From NCBI RefSeq assembly GCF_049514155.1, contig NZ_JBEKVH010000011.1, positions 1-44,741 on the forward strand: DNA of 44,741 nt, given 5' to 3'. Both the position numbers and the translations under genes were made by a program. Under the pieces are notes generated by a model. The model made no database searches. It had not been told where the DNA came from and was given only the letters and a program-made list of their open reading frames with translations. Shown here piece by piece: positions 7,096-15,879 of the stretch; position 1 is the first letter of the stretch; the number at the start of each line of letters is the position of its first letter. Source of the DNA: Roseiarcus sp049514155 (GTDB taxonomy: Bacteria > Pseudomonadota > Alphaproteobacteria > Rhizobiales > Beijerinckiaceae).

Positions 7096-7773
7096 TTGAG
7101 CAATCCCGACGCGATCGAAGACAGCGGACCGGAGCGCACCTGCGCGGCGACCGGCTGGAAAGGCCCGCCCGAGGCGATGCTGCGCTTCGCGCTGTCCGCC
7201 GACGGCGTCGTGACGCCCGACATCCGTCGGCGCTTGCCCGGCCGCGGCGTGTGGATCCGACTCGACGCGACGACGGTTCGCCAAGCGGCGGCCAGACAGG
7301 TGTTCGCCCGCGCTTTCCGCGCCAAGGCCGAGGCGGCGCCGGGGCTCGCCGACGACGTCGACCGCCTGCTCGAAGCCGACGCGTTGCAGTTTCTGTCGCT
7401 GGTCAACAAGGCGGGCCAGATCGTCGCCGGCGCGTTCAAGGTCGAGGCGGCGATCGCCTCGGGCAAGGTCGTCGGCCTTATTCACGCCAGCGACGGCTCG
7501 GTCGACGGGGCCCTGAAGCTCGATCGCCAGCTGCGGAGCCTCGAAGGCGAGGCGGCGGCGGCCCCGCGGATCAATATCTTTGCCTCGCGCCAATTGGATT
7601 TGGCGCTGGGGAGGACAAATGTGATACATGCAGCGCTCATTGCGGGCGAGGCCAGCATCGCCTTTCTCGCGAAGGCGGAGCGTTTGACGCAATTTCGGAC
7701 GGGCGTCGCGACGCCTTCGGCGCCGGCGGCCGCTTCCGTCGACGCCGGCGCGGCCGCCGCCCCGTCCGCTTGA
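7096..7773 (+). CDS. ylxR: YlxR (DUF448) - L7Ae-like fusion RNA-binding protein
   Basis: A 225-residue protein with an N-terminal YlxR/DUF448 domain (RTCAATGWKGPPEAMLRF, then LPGRGVWIRLD, about residues 13-90). A ribosomal L7Ae/L30e-like domain follows (LLEADALQFLSLVNKAGQIVAG... ASDGSVDG, about 100-200), and an Ala-rich tail ends it. The family always sits between nusA and infB. Its Bacillus relative (RnpM) binds RNase P RNA; the role in alphaproteobacteria is not settled. The start is TTG at 7096 behind AAGGCGAGG, since the N-terminal motif begins only 12 residues later. The fusion to an L7Ae-like domain is typical of alphaproteobacteria. Confidence 0.9.
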   Translation: MSNPDAIEDSGPERTCAATGWKGPPEAMLRFALSADGVVTPDIRRRLPGRGVWIRLDATTVRQAAARQVFARAFRAKAEAAPGLADDVDRLLEADALQFLSLVNKAGQIVAGAFKVEAAIASGKVVGLIHASDGSVDGALKLDRQLRSLEGEAAAAPRINIFASRQLDLALGRTNVIHAALIAGEASIAFLAKAERLTQFRTGVATPSAPAAASVDAGAAAAPSA

Positions 7774-7809
7774 CCAGACCGACGACGAGCCGGGATTTCG
7801 GGAACACGC

Positions 7810-10473
7810 ATGAGTGAAACGAACAACAGCGGCGACAAGACTTTGAGCGCCAACGCGCCGCCGAAACCGACGCTTCACCTGAAGCGGCCGGTCGAGCAGG
7901 GGACGGTGCGCCAGAGCTTTTCCCACGGCCGCAGCAAGGCGGTGGTGGTCGAGAAGGTGAAGCGCCGCGTCGTCGGACCGGGCGAAGCCCCAGCGCAGGC
8001 CGCGCCGGCCGCCGCCAAGCCTGTAGCGGCGACCGCCGCGCCGGCGGCGGCGACGCCGGTCGTCGCGCCGCGCGGGCCGACCACCGCTGCGACGGTTGCG
8101 CCGCCCAAGACCGGCGTCGTCCTGCGCACCCTCACCGAGGAACAGGTCGAGGCGCGGGCGCGGGCGCTGCTCGACGCGCGGGCGCGCGAAGAGGAAGACC
8201 GCCGCCGCCAAGAGGGCGAGGCCGAAATCCGCCGCGAGCGCGAGACGCGCGAGCGCGCCGAGCGCGAGGCGGCCGAAGCGCGCCGCCGCGAGGAAGAAAC
8301 ACGCCGCGCCCAGGACGCCGCCTTCAAGCGCCAGTCCGAGGAAGAGGCGCGTCGTCGCCTCGGCGGCGGCGAGCCCGCCGCCACCCCCGCGACGGCGTTG
8401 CCGCGCAAAGTCGGCGTCGCCGCGCCAGCCGCTGCGCCCGTTGCAGCCGTCACGCCCGCCGCGCGCCCAGCCGTCGAGGAAGAGGAGACCCGCCGCGTCG
8501 TCGTCCGCCGTCCCGGCGTTCTGACCCCCGCCGCCAAGATCATGCTGCCGACCCCGCGGCCGAGCCGCGGCGGCGAACAGCGCAACCGCGGCCGTCTCAC
8601 CGTCGCCAGCGCCACCTCGGGCGAGGAAGAGCGCATGCGTTCGGTTGCGGCGTTCCGTCGCCGCACCCAGCGCCTCAAAGGCCACGGCCAGCAGGAAGCG
8701 AAGGACAAGATCTCGCGCGAAATCGTGCTGCCCGAGACGATCACCGTTCAGGAGCTCGCCAACCGCATGTCCGAGCGCGCCGTCGACGTCATCAAGATGC
8801 TGATGCGTCAGGGCCGCATGGTGACCTTGACCGACACGCTCGACGCCGACAGCGCCGAGATCATCGCCGAGGATCTGGGCCACACGGTCAAGCGCGTCGC
8901 CGAGTCCGACGTCGAGGATGGTCTGTTCGACCGGCCCGACGACGACGGCGCCGCCGTGCCGCGGCCGCCGATCGTCACCATCATGGGCCACGTCGACCAC
9001 GGCAAGACGTCGCTGCTCGACGCCATCCGCCACGCCAATGTCGTGGCCGGCGAAGCGGGCGGCATCACTCAGCACATCGGCGCCTACCAGGTGACTGCGC
9101 CCAACGGCGCAAAGATCACCTTCATCGACACGCCAGGCCACGCCGCCTTCACCGCGATGCGCGCCCGCGGCGCCAAGGTCACCGACATCGTCGTGCTGGT
9201 CGTCGCCGCCGACGACGGCGTGATGCCGCAGACGATCGAGGCGATCCGCCACGCCAAGGCCGCCAACGCGCCGATCATCGTCGCGATCAACAAGATCGAC
9301 AAGCCGGAAGCCAATCCCGCGCGCGTGACGCAGGAGCTGCTGCAATACGACGTCCAGGTCGAGGCGTTCGGCGGCGAGACGCTCAGCGTCGAAGTGTCGG
9401 CGACCAAAGGCACGAACCTCGACAAGCTGCTCGAGGCGATCGCCCTGCAGGCGGAACTGCTCAACCTCGTCGCCGACCCCGACCGCAGCGCCGAGGGCAC
9501 GGTGATCGAAGCGCGACTCGATCGCGGCCGTGGCCCGGTGGCGACCGTGCTGGTGCAGCGCGGCACGCTCAAGGTCGGCGCGCTCGTCGTCGCCGGCTCG
9601 CAATGGGGCCGTGTCCGGGCGCTGATGGACGACAAGGGCGAACCGGTCGAGGAGGCGGGGCCGTCGATGCCGGTCGAGGTGCTCGGCTTCTCGGGCGCGC
9701 CGGAAGCGGGCGACCGCGTCGCGGTGGTCGATTCGGAAGCGCGCGCCAGAGAGATCGCCGAATATCGCGAGCGTCAACGGCGCGAGAAGCTCGCCGCGCG
9801 CGGCCAGTCGGTGCGCACCTCGCTCAGCGACATGATGACCAACCTCAAGGCGCAGGGCCACAAAGAGGTGGCGCTGGTCGTCAAGGGCGACGTGCAGGGA
9901 TCAGTCGAGGCGATCACCGCCGCGCTGGAGAAGCTCGGCACCGAAGAGGTCGTCGCGCGCGTCATCCACGCCGGCGTCGGCGGCGTGACCGAATCCGACG
10001 TCACCCTCGCCGCTGCGTCGCAGGCGGTCATCCTCGGCTTCAACGTCCGCGCCCACAAGGAGGCGCGCGAGCTCGCCGAGGCGCAGGGTATCGAAATCCG
10101 CTACTACAACATCATCTACAACCTGGTCGACGACGTGAAGGCGGCGATGTCGGGCCTGCTCGCGCCGACCCTGCGCGAGACGATGCTCGGCAATGCGCAG
10201 ATTCTCGAGGTGTTCAACATCTCGAAGGTCGGCAACGTCGCCGGCTGCCGCGTCACCGACGGCGTCGTCCAGCGCGGCGCGCATGTCCGGCTGATCCGCG
10301 ACAACGTCGTCGTCCACGAAGGCAAGCTGTCGACGCTCAAACGGTTCAAGGACGAAGTCGCTGTCGTCCAGGCCGGCCAGGAATGCGGCGTGGCGTTCGA
10401 GAACTACCAGGACATGCGGGTCGGCGACGTCGTTGAATGCTACAACGTCGAGGAGATCCGCCGCACGCTGTGA
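7810..10473 (+). CDS. infB: InfB, translation initiation factor IF-2
   Basis: IF-2 is the GTPase that brings fMet-tRNA to the 30S P site and promotes subunit joining. The 887-residue protein has a long low-complexity N-terminal region (about residues 1-300: Ala/Pro stretches, then a highly charged Arg/Glu coiled-coil segment) and an IF2_N domain (EIVLPETITVQELANRM). The G domain has G1 GHVDHGKT at 393-400, G3 DTPGH from 440 and G4 NKID from 494. Domains II-IV include the DVQGSVEAI block and the C2 fMet-tRNA binding domain, ending in VVECYNVEEI. The ATG at 7810 lies 36 bp after ylxR, within the operon. Confidence 0.97.
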   Translation: MSETNNSGDKTLSANAPPKPTLHLKRPVEQGTVRQSFSHGRSKAVVVEKVKRRVVGPGEAPAQAAPAAAKPVAATAAPAAATPVVAPRGPTTAATVAPPKTGVVLRTLTEEQVEARARALLDARAREEEDRRRQEGEAEIRRERETRERAEREAAEARRREEETRRAQDAAFKRQSEEEARRRLGGGEPAATPATALPRKVGVAAPAAAPVAAVTPAARPAVEEEETRRVVVRRPGVLTPAAKIMLPTPRPSRGGEQRNRGRLTVASATSGEEERMRSVAAFRRRTQRLKGHGQQEAKDKISREIVLPETITVQELANRMSERAVDVIKMLMRQGRMVTLTDTLDADSAEIIAEDLGHTVKRVAESDVEDGLFDRPDDDGAAVPRPPIVTIMGHVDHGKTSLLDAIRHANVVAGEAGGITQHIGAYQVTAPNGAKITFIDTPGHAAFTAMRARGAKVTDIVVLVVAADDGVMPQTIEAIRHAKAANAPIIVAINKIDKPEANPARVTQELLQYDVQVEAFGGETLSVEVSATKGTNLDKLLEAIALQAELLNLVADPDRSAEGTVIEARLDRGRGPVATVLVQRGTLKVGALVVAGSQWGRVRALMDDKGEPVEEAGPSMPVEVLGFSGAPEAGDRVAVVDSEARAREIAEYRERQRREKLAARGQSVRTSLSDMMTNLKAQGHKEVALVVKGDVQGSVEAITAALEKLGTEEVVARVIHAGVGGVTESDVTLAAASQAVILGFNVRAHKEARELAEAQGIEIRYYNIIYNLVDDVKAAMSGLLAPTLRETMLGNAQILEVFNISKVGNVAGCRVTDGVVQRGAHVRLIRDNVVVHEGKLSTLKRFKDEVAVVQAGQECGVAFENYQDMRVGDVVECYNVEEIRRTL

Positions 10474-10544
10474 TCGCCGCGCCGCGCCCTGGCGACGGGG
10501 CGCGCGCCGGACGCGCGAAGGCGATTCTCGCCTCTTTCGCGCCA

Positions 10545-10568
10545 GCCTGTCGCGGATGAGCGACAGGC
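10545..10568 (+). repeat. 9-bp stem hairpin in the infB-rbfA gap
   Basis: GCCTGTCGC (10545-10553) pairs with GCGACAGGC (10560-10568) around a six-base loop, 31 bp before the rbfA ATG. There is no T tract. It is the only notable structure in the 126-bp gap. It may be a processing or stability hairpin between infB and rbfA, or a partial internal terminator. Confidence 0.6.
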
Positions 10569-10599
10569 GGGCGCCGCGATCCTGCATTTCAGGCCGCCC

Positions 10600-11010
10600 A
10601 TGTCCCGCTCCGAACTCAAACACGCCGGTCCCTCGCACCGCCTCGAGCGAGTCGCCGAGGCGGTCCGTCACGCCGTCGCCGATATTCTGCAACGCGGCGA
10701 GATCGCCGATCCGGCGCTCGACCGCCAGGGGATCACCGTTCCCGCCGTGCGCATGTCGAACGATCTCAAGCACGCGACCGTCACGGTGATGCCGCTCGGC
10801 GGCAAGAACGCCGAGGCGACGATCGCCGCGCTCCGGGCCAACGCCAAGATGCTGCGCGCGATGGTCGCCCATCGCGTCAATCTCAAGTTCGCGCCCGAGC
10901 TGCGCTTCGAGCTCGACCGCACTTTCGCCGCCCATGATGCGATCGACGCGCTGTTGAGGTCGCCGCGCGTCGCGCGCGATCTGCGCCAAGACGACGAGGG
11001 CGATCGGTGA
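10600..11010 (+). CDS. rbfA: RbfA, 30S ribosome-binding factor
   Basis: RbfA is a small KH-type protein that binds the 30S subunit near helix 1 of 16S rRNA and is needed for 5'-end maturation and cold adaptation. It has 136 residues, the usual length for alphaproteobacteria. The N-terminus SHRLERVAEAVRHAVADIL and the central VRMSNDLKHATVTVMPLGG are typical, and RVNLKFAPELRFELDRTF matches the conserved C-terminal strand. Its stop overlaps the truB GTG start by 4 bp (GTGA). Confidence 0.96.
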   Translation: MSRSELKHAGPSHRLERVAEAVRHAVADILQRGEIADPALDRQGITVPAVRMSNDLKHATVTVMPLGGKNAEATIAALRANAKMLRAMVAHRVNLKFAPELRFELDRTFAAHDAIDALLRSPRVARDLRQDDEGDR

Positions 11011-11960
11011 GCGAGGACGCCGAGGACGATTCGCCGGCGGTCGCGCCGCGTCCGCAACAATTCCGCCGCCCACCGCGGGTCGATGTCAACGGCTGGATCA
11101 ATCTCGACAAGCCGGTCGGCGTCACCTCGACCCAGGCGGTGGCGCGGCTGAAGCGCCTGTTCAACGCCAAGAAGGTCGGTCACGCCGGCACGCTCGACCC
11201 GCTCGCTTCCGGCGTGCTGCCGGTCGCGTTCGGCGAGGCGACCAAGACGGTGCCCGTCGTCCAGGATGGCGCCAAGGCTTACGCGTTCGTGGTGCGCTGG
11301 GGCGTCGAGACCGACACCGACGACGCCGAGGGCCGAGCCGTCGCGGCGTCCGATGCGCGGCCGACGCCGGGCGAGATCGAAGCGGCGCTGCCGGGCTTCG
11401 TCGGCGTCATCTCTCAGACGCCGCCGACCTTCTCGGCGATCCGCATCGCCGGAGAGCGCGCTTACGATCTCGCGCGCGGCGGCGAAGCGTTCGAGATCGC
11501 GCCGCGGCCGGTCGTCATCCACCGCTTCGCGCTGGTCGCCGCCGAGCGCGACGAAGCGCGCTTCGAGGCCGAATGCGGCAAGGGCGCCTATGTGCGGGCG
11601 TTGGCGCGCGACCTCGGGCGGACGCTCGGCTGCCATGGCCATGTCGTCTTTCTGCGCCGCCTGCGCGTCGGGCCGTTCCACGTCGGGGCGGCGACCGGCC
11701 TCGAAGCGGCGGAGGCTTCGCCGGAGGCGCGCGCGGCGGCGTTGCAGCCGGTCGAAGCGGGGCTGGCCGAATTGCCGCGCCTCGCCGTCGACCGCAACGG
11801 CGCGGCGATCCTGCGGCGCGGGCAAAAGCTGCTGCTGCGCGGCGCGGCGCTGCCGTCGTCGGGCCCGGCTTACGCCTGCTGTTTCGGCGCGCCGATCGCA
11901 TTCGGCGCAATCGAAGACGGCTATTTCGTCTCGACGCGCGTCTTCAACCTGCCGGCGTGA
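11007..11960 (+). CDS. truB: TruB, tRNA pseudouridine-55 synthase
   Basis: TruB converts U55 in the T-arm of nearly all tRNAs to pseudouridine. The 317-residue protein has the family motif GHAGTLDPLASGVLPVAFGE, with catalytic aspartate D64. The KAYAF block and KGAYVRALARDLG segment follow, and a PUA-like C-terminal region ends the protein. It starts with GTG at 11007, overlapping the rbfA stop, so the two are co-translated. It ends 6 bp before the stop of the convergent membrane-protein gene. rpsO, often the next gene, is not here. Confidence 0.96.
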   Translation: MSEDAEDDSPAVAPRPQQFRRPPRVDVNGWINLDKPVGVTSTQAVARLKRLFNAKKVGHAGTLDPLASGVLPVAFGEATKTVPVVQDGAKAYAFVVRWGVETDTDDAEGRAVAASDARPTPGEIEAALPGFVGVISQTPPTFSAIRIAGERAYDLARGGEAFEIAPRPVVIHRFALVAAERDEARFEAECGKGAYVRALARDLGRTLGCHGHVVFLRRLRVGPFHVGAATGLEAAEASPEARAAALQPVEAGLAELPRLAVDRNGAAILRRGQKLLLRGAALPSSGPAYACCFGAPIAFGAIEDGYFVSTRVFNLPA

Positions 11961-11966
11961 GCGCTC

Positions 11967-13589
11967 TCACTTCCACGCCGCCAGCGCGTCGTTGACGATG
12001 CGCTCGCCGTCGACGCCCTTCTCGAAGGTCAGCTTGGCGATGCGATCGTCGTTGAGCAGCATCGGGAAGTCGAACCAGCCGCGGTTGGCGATCAGATCGA
12101 CGTTGTGCGCCAGCTCGGCGTCGCCGCGGTTGAGCCCGACCAGGAAGTAGCTGTCGGAGATCTTCACCCGCACGCCCGACAGCGCATCCTGCGACGGGGG
12201 ATCGTCGCGGCGCATCATCGGCACCCGCATATCCTTGATTCCTTTGATCTCCGCGCCGTCGGCGAAGGTGACGCGCAGATCGATGGTGTGTGAGGCGGGC
12301 AGGCTCGGGTCGGTGTTCTTCCTGAGCGTCATCACCGCATGCATCTTCAGGTCGGGGACGTCCGCCTCGGCCTTGACCGCGACCGTCGCCGGCTGACCGG
12401 GCGCAGCCGGGATCGTGCTCCACACCACCGAGCCGAGGCTGACGGCCGGCTTCTGCGGATCGGAGGCGACCGCGACCAGCATCGCGGCGCGCGCGGCGAC
12501 GGCGACGCCGGGGTTCGCCGCCGGGGGCGCCGCCGACGCGGCGGGAGTCGGCGCGGGCGTCACGGCGGGACTCGCGGCGGCCGAAGGCGTCGCGGCGGGC
12601 GTCGCCGCGGCGGCCGGGGTTTCGGTCGCGGGCGGCGATTCGCCCGCAGTCGGGGACGCCGCCGGCGTCGCGCCGCCGCCGCCGACCCGTTCGACGATCT
12701 TGGCGGGACTGGCGGTCGCTTCCGCCGTTGGCGTCGCGACGGGCTCCTTGATCGCCAAGTCTTGCGGATTCTGCCGCCACACGAAGGCGAAGACGGCGAT
12801 CGCCAGCACGACGCAGACCACCAGCGCGGCGACGATCCACGCCGCCGCGCCGCCCCGGGGCCGGTCGAGGCGTCTGGGCGCGCTCGGCCGCAACCCCGCG
12901 TCGGCGACGCCGACCGCCTCCGCTCGCTCGAAGTCGCTTGCTTCGACCGGCGGCGCGTAGCCGTCGTCGACGAACTCGTCACCGGCGGGGGGGCCGAGCG
13001 GCGATTCGTCGGCTTCGTAGCGGGGCTCGGAGCGGCGGGCGGCGAGCGGCGGCGAATAACGCGCCGCCGGCGCCGGTCTCAGACCCGTCGGCGCCGCCGG
13101 CAGCGAACGGGCGGCGGCGGGCGAGGGCGCATAGGACGGCCGCTGCGGCGCGCCGGAGGCGGACAGGCGCTCGGACGACGGCGGCGGGAAGGCCGGACGG
13201 GGCGGCGGAATGGGGCGCGCGAGCGGCGTGTCGGGCATCGGAATGCGCACGCCTGGCGGCGGCGCGCCGGCCGACGGCGCCGGACGCGGCGGCGGCATGT
13301 AGCTTGACGGTCGCGGCGCGGCCGGGACCGGCGGCGGCGGGCGCGCGCCGGCCGAGGAAGGAGGCGTCGGCGCCGCCGGCGAGAACTGGCCTTCGAGCTT
13401 GCCGATCGCCGTCTCGAGCGCCGCCTCTTCGCGCGCGATGTCGGCCTCCGAAAGGGCCGGCCCGAGCGACCGCAACTGGCGCACCAAGGCCTTGCGGGCG
13501 CGATCGTAGATCGCCTTGCGCGCCGGCTCGGGCCCCGCCTTCGGCAGATTGGATACGGCCTTCGCCAACAGGGAATAGTAGTCAGCCAT
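11967..13589 (-). CDS. Conserved hypothetical inner-membrane protein, proline/alanine-rich
   Basis: A 540-residue protein in four parts. The first is a helical N-terminal domain (residues 1-70, MADYYSLLAKAVSNL ... ARKALVRQLRSL ... AREEAALETAIGKLE). A long Pro/Ala-rich disordered cytoplasmic linker (about 70-245) follows, then one transmembrane helix (about 251-271, WIVAALVVCVVLAIAVFAFVW). Last come an Ala/Pro/Thr periplasmic linker and a C-terminal domain (about 365-540) with KISDSYFLVGLN and RGWFDFPMLLNDD. I recall similar N-termini in Rhizobiales proteins beside purA, but know no function. The tandem linkers suggest it spans the envelope and tethers domains on both sides. It lies 43 bp downstream of purA on the same strand, so it may be co-transcribed. 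Confidence 0.85.
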   Translation of the reverse strand: MADYYSLLAKAVSNLPKAGPEPARKAIYDRARKALVRQLRSLGPALSEADIAREEAALETAIGKLEGQFSPAAPTPPSSAGARPPPPVPAAPRPSSYMPPPRPAPSAGAPPPGVRIPMPDTPLARPIPPPRPAFPPPSSERLSASGAPQRPSYAPSPAAARSLPAAPTGLRPAPAARYSPPLAARRSEPRYEADESPLGPPAGDEFVDDGYAPPVEASDFERAEAVGVADAGLRPSAPRRLDRPRGGAAAWIVAALVVCVVLAIAVFAFVWRQNPQDLAIKEPVATPTAEATASPAKIVERVGGGGATPAASPTAGESPPATETPAAAATPAATPSAAASPAVTPAPTPAASAAPPAANPGVAVAARAAMLVAVASDPQKPAVSLGSVVWSTIPAAPGQPATVAVKAEADVPDLKMHAVMTLRKNTDPSLPASHTIDLRVTFADGAEIKGIKDMRVPMMRRDDPPSQDALSGVRVKISDSYFLVGLNRGDAELAHNVDLIANRGWFDFPMLLNDDRIAKLTFEKGVDGERIVNDALAAWK

Positions 13590-13632
13590 CCTTGGGTCCG
13601 GTCTTCGATCGCCCGCAGCGAATCGAGAAGGG

Positions 13633-14928
13633 TTAGTCTTGGAATGGATTGTGCACGAGAATCGTATCTTCCCGCTTAGGACTCGTCGAGAGCAAGGCGA
13701 CCGGCGCGCCGATCAGTTCTTCGATTCGCCGCACGTATTTGACCGCCTGCGCCGGCAAGTCGGCCCATGACCGCGCCCCGCTGGTGACAGCCGACCAGCC
13801 TTCGATCGTCTCGTAGATCGGCTCGACCCGCGCCTGAGCGCCTTGCGACGCCGGCAGGTAGTCGATTTCTTCGCCGTCGAGACGGTAGCGCGAGCAGACC
13901 TTGAGCGTCTCGAAGCCGTCGAGGATATCGAGTTTGGTCAGCGCGACGCCGTCGATGCCCGACGTCTTAACCGTCTGGCGCGTCAGCACCGCATCGAACC
14001 AGCCGCAGCGCCGCGGCCGGCCGGTGTTGGTGCCGAACTCGGCCCCGCGCTTGCCGATCAGGCGGCCGACGTCGTCGTCGAGTTCGGTCGGGAACGGCCC
14101 GCCGCCGACCCGGGTCGTATAGGCCTTGGCGATGCCGAGCACGTAGCCGATGGCGCGCGGACCGAGGCCGGCGCCGGTCGCCGCAGCAGCGGCGACGGTG
14201 TTCGACGAGGTTACGTAGGGATAGGTTCCGTGGTCGACGTCGAGCAACGCGCCTTGCGCGCCTTCGAACAGGATGCGCTTGCCGGCGCGACGCAGCTTGT
14301 CCAACAGCTCGTAGGTCGGCGCCATGTAGGGCAGCACCTTCGGCGCCGCCGTCATCAATTCGTCCTTGATCGCCGCCGCCGTCGGGGCCGGAAGTCCCAT
14401 GCCGCGCCGCAACGGCTCGTGGTGGGCGAGCAGGCGCGCGATCTTGCCGTCGAGCGATTCGGGCTCGGCGAGATCCATCAACCGAATGGCGCGCCGGCCG
14501 ACCTTGTCTTCATAGGCCGGGCCGATGCCGCGCTTGGTGGTGCCGATCTTCACGCCGCCGAAGTCCGCCGATTCGCGAAACGCGTCGAGCTCCCGATGCA
14601 GCGCGAGAATGAGCGGAACGTTTTCGGCGATCTTGAGGTTATTTGGCGTCACTTCCACGCCAAGAGCGCGAATTTTGTCGATTTCGTCGATCAAATGGTA
14701 CGGATCGAGCACGACGCCGTTGCCGATCACCGACAGCTTGCCGGGCCGCACGATGCCCGAAGGCAGAAGCGCAAGCTTGTAGGTTTGGCCGTCGACGACC
14801 AGGGTGTGGCCGGCGTTGTGGCCGCCCTGGAAACGCACCACCACGTCGGCGGCCACCGACAGCCAGTCGACGATCTTGCCCTTACCCTCGTCGCCCCATT
14901 GGGCGCCGACAACCACCACGTTCGCCAT
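13633..14928 (-). CDS. purA: PurA, adenylosuccinate synthetase
   Basis: PurA makes adenylosuccinate from IMP, aspartate and GTP, the first committed step to AMP. The 431-residue protein starts MANVVVVGAQWGDEGKGK, containing the GTP P-loop and the catalytic Asp of WGDEGKGK. FQGGHNAGHT, KIGTTKRGIGPAYEDK and FEGAQGALLDVDHGTYPYVTSSN are all canonical. The C-terminal guanine-binding region ends with LLSTSPKREDTI. The ATG at 14928 is fixed by the conserved N-terminus, although the frame stays open 27 codons upstream. The leader on this strand contains a terminator-like hairpin. Confidence 0.97.
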   Translation of the reverse strand: MANVVVVGAQWGDEGKGKIVDWLSVAADVVVRFQGGHNAGHTLVVDGQTYKLALLPSGIVRPGKLSVIGNGVVLDPYHLIDEIDKIRALGVEVTPNNLKIAENVPLILALHRELDAFRESADFGGVKIGTTKRGIGPAYEDKVGRRAIRLMDLAEPESLDGKIARLLAHHEPLRRGMGLPAPTAAAIKDELMTAAPKVLPYMAPTYELLDKLRRAGKRILFEGAQGALLDVDHGTYPYVTSSNTVAAAAATGAGLGPRAIGYVLGIAKAYTTRVGGGPFPTELDDDVGRLIGKRGAEFGTNTGRPRRCGWFDAVLTRQTVKTSGIDGVALTKLDILDGFETLKVCSRYRLDGEEIDYLPASQGAQARVEPIYETIEGWSAVTSGARSWADLPAQAVKYVRRIEELIGAPVALLSTSPKREDTILVHNPFQD

Positions 14929-14960
14929 CGCCGAACGATTCCTCAAGTGCGCCGAAACGG

Positions 14961-14995
14961 AAAACCCCGGCCAGCGACAATGGGCTGGACCGGGG
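14961..14995 (-). terminator. Hairpin plus T tract in the purA 5' leader (minus strand)
   Basis: On the minus strand CCCCGG-T-CCAGC and GCTGG-CCGGGG form an 11-bp stem with one bulged base (positions 14995-14965) around a short loop. UUUU follows at once (14964-14961), 32 bases before the purA ATG. The form is that of an intrinsic terminator. No minus-strand gene ends here, because the upstream neighbour runs the other way. It could be a purA attenuator, the end of an unannotated small RNA from 15000-15130, or the relic terminator of a lost upstream gene. Confidence 0.55.
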
Positions 14996-15139
14996 CTCAT
15001 TGCGCGCATGGACTACGCGATTGCAACCGCTGAGTAAAGCGGCGCGACGCAATCGTCCTCCGCTTCGCCGCCACTTGGAACCCCTCGCGGCGACCCCATA
15101 TCGTCGCCGCGGGCCGACAGGCTCGACACGGAGAAGTCG

Positions 15140-15859
15140 ATGACCCCCCAAGAACGCCAAGTGCTCGCGGACCTGTTCGAGCGCATCCGCTCAGCCGCGG
15201 CCGCTCCGCGCGACGCGGAGGCGGAGTCTTTCATCGCCGAGGCGGTGCGCGCGCAACCCTACGCGCCCTACCTCCTGGCGCAGACGGCGCTGGTGCAGCA
15301 GCATGCGCTCGACGCCGCCGCCCAGCGCATCCAGGAGCTCGAGGCGAAGGCGGCGCAACCGGCGCAAGACTCCGGTTTCCTCGGCAATCTCGGCCGCTCC
15401 CTGTTCGGCGGCGGCCAGCCGGCCCCGCGGCCCGGCTATGACGCGAGCGCCGATCAGCGCGCCGCGCCGCCGCCTCCGGCCGCGCCCGCCTATGCGCCCC
15501 CGGCTGGCCCCTGGGGCGCGCCGCCGCCCGCAGCGCGCGGCGGCGGCTTCCTCGCCGGCGCGATGACTGCGGCGACCGGCGTCGCCGGCGGCCTGCTGGC
15601 GGCCAATGCGATCGAGAGCCTGCTCGGCGGCGGCCGCGGCGGCCTGTTCGGCGGCGGTTTCGGCGGCGCGGGGTTCGGCGGCGGCGAGACCGTGGTCAAT
15701 AACTTCTACGACGCCCCACCGGACGCGGGCGCGGTCGGCGCTTCGCTGCCCGACGCCGGCCTCGATTCGGGCGGCTTCCAGGATGCGTCGGATACCGACG
15801 CCGGCCAGGACAGCGGCGGCTTCGACGACGGCGGCTCGGGCGGCGGCTTCGACGTCTAG
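15140..15859 (+). CDS. DUF2076 family protein, glycine/proline-rich
   Basis: A 239-residue protein whose N-terminal 80 residues (MTPQERQVLADLFERI ... PRDAEAESFIAEAV ... QPYAPYLLAQTALVQQHALDAA) are the DUF2076 signature. A Pro/Ala-rich stretch follows, then a Gly-rich hydrophobic region (GGGFLAGAMTAATGVAGGLLAANAIESLLGG). The tail (DTDAGQDSGGFDDGGSGG) is Asp/Gly/Ser-rich and acidic. Databases name such proteins 'periplasmic ligand-binding sensor', but there is no signal peptide and the function is unknown. It stands alone, divergent from purA and convergent with the L,D-transpeptidase gene 20 bp away. Confidence 0.9.
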   Translation: MTPQERQVLADLFERIRSAAAAPRDAEAESFIAEAVRAQPYAPYLLAQTALVQQHALDAAAQRIQELEAKAAQPAQDSGFLGNLGRSLFGGGQPAPRPGYDASADQRAAPPPPAAPAYAPPAGPWGAPPPAARGGGFLAGAMTAATGVAGGLLAANAIESLLGGGRGGLFGGGFGGAGFGGGETVVNNFYDAPPDAGAVGASLPDAGLDSGGFQDASDTDAGQDSGGFDDGGSGGGFDV

Positions 15860-15879
15860 CGCGCCCCGAGCCGGCGCCT

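Noticed and set aside
7096..7773. YlxR gene as two separate genes (YlxR plus L7Ae)
   Set aside because: The frame is continuous with no internal start signal, and the fusion is the normal alphaproteobacterial form.
8160..8360. Repeat-like GCGCGAG runs in infB
   Set aside because: They encode the usual charged Arg/Glu helix of IF-2 and have no constant period.
12500..12700. Possible tandem DNA repeats in the Ala/Pro coding stretch of the membrane protein
   Set aside because: The repetition is of amino-acid composition (Ala, Pro, Thr) without a fixed DNA unit; ordinary low complexity.
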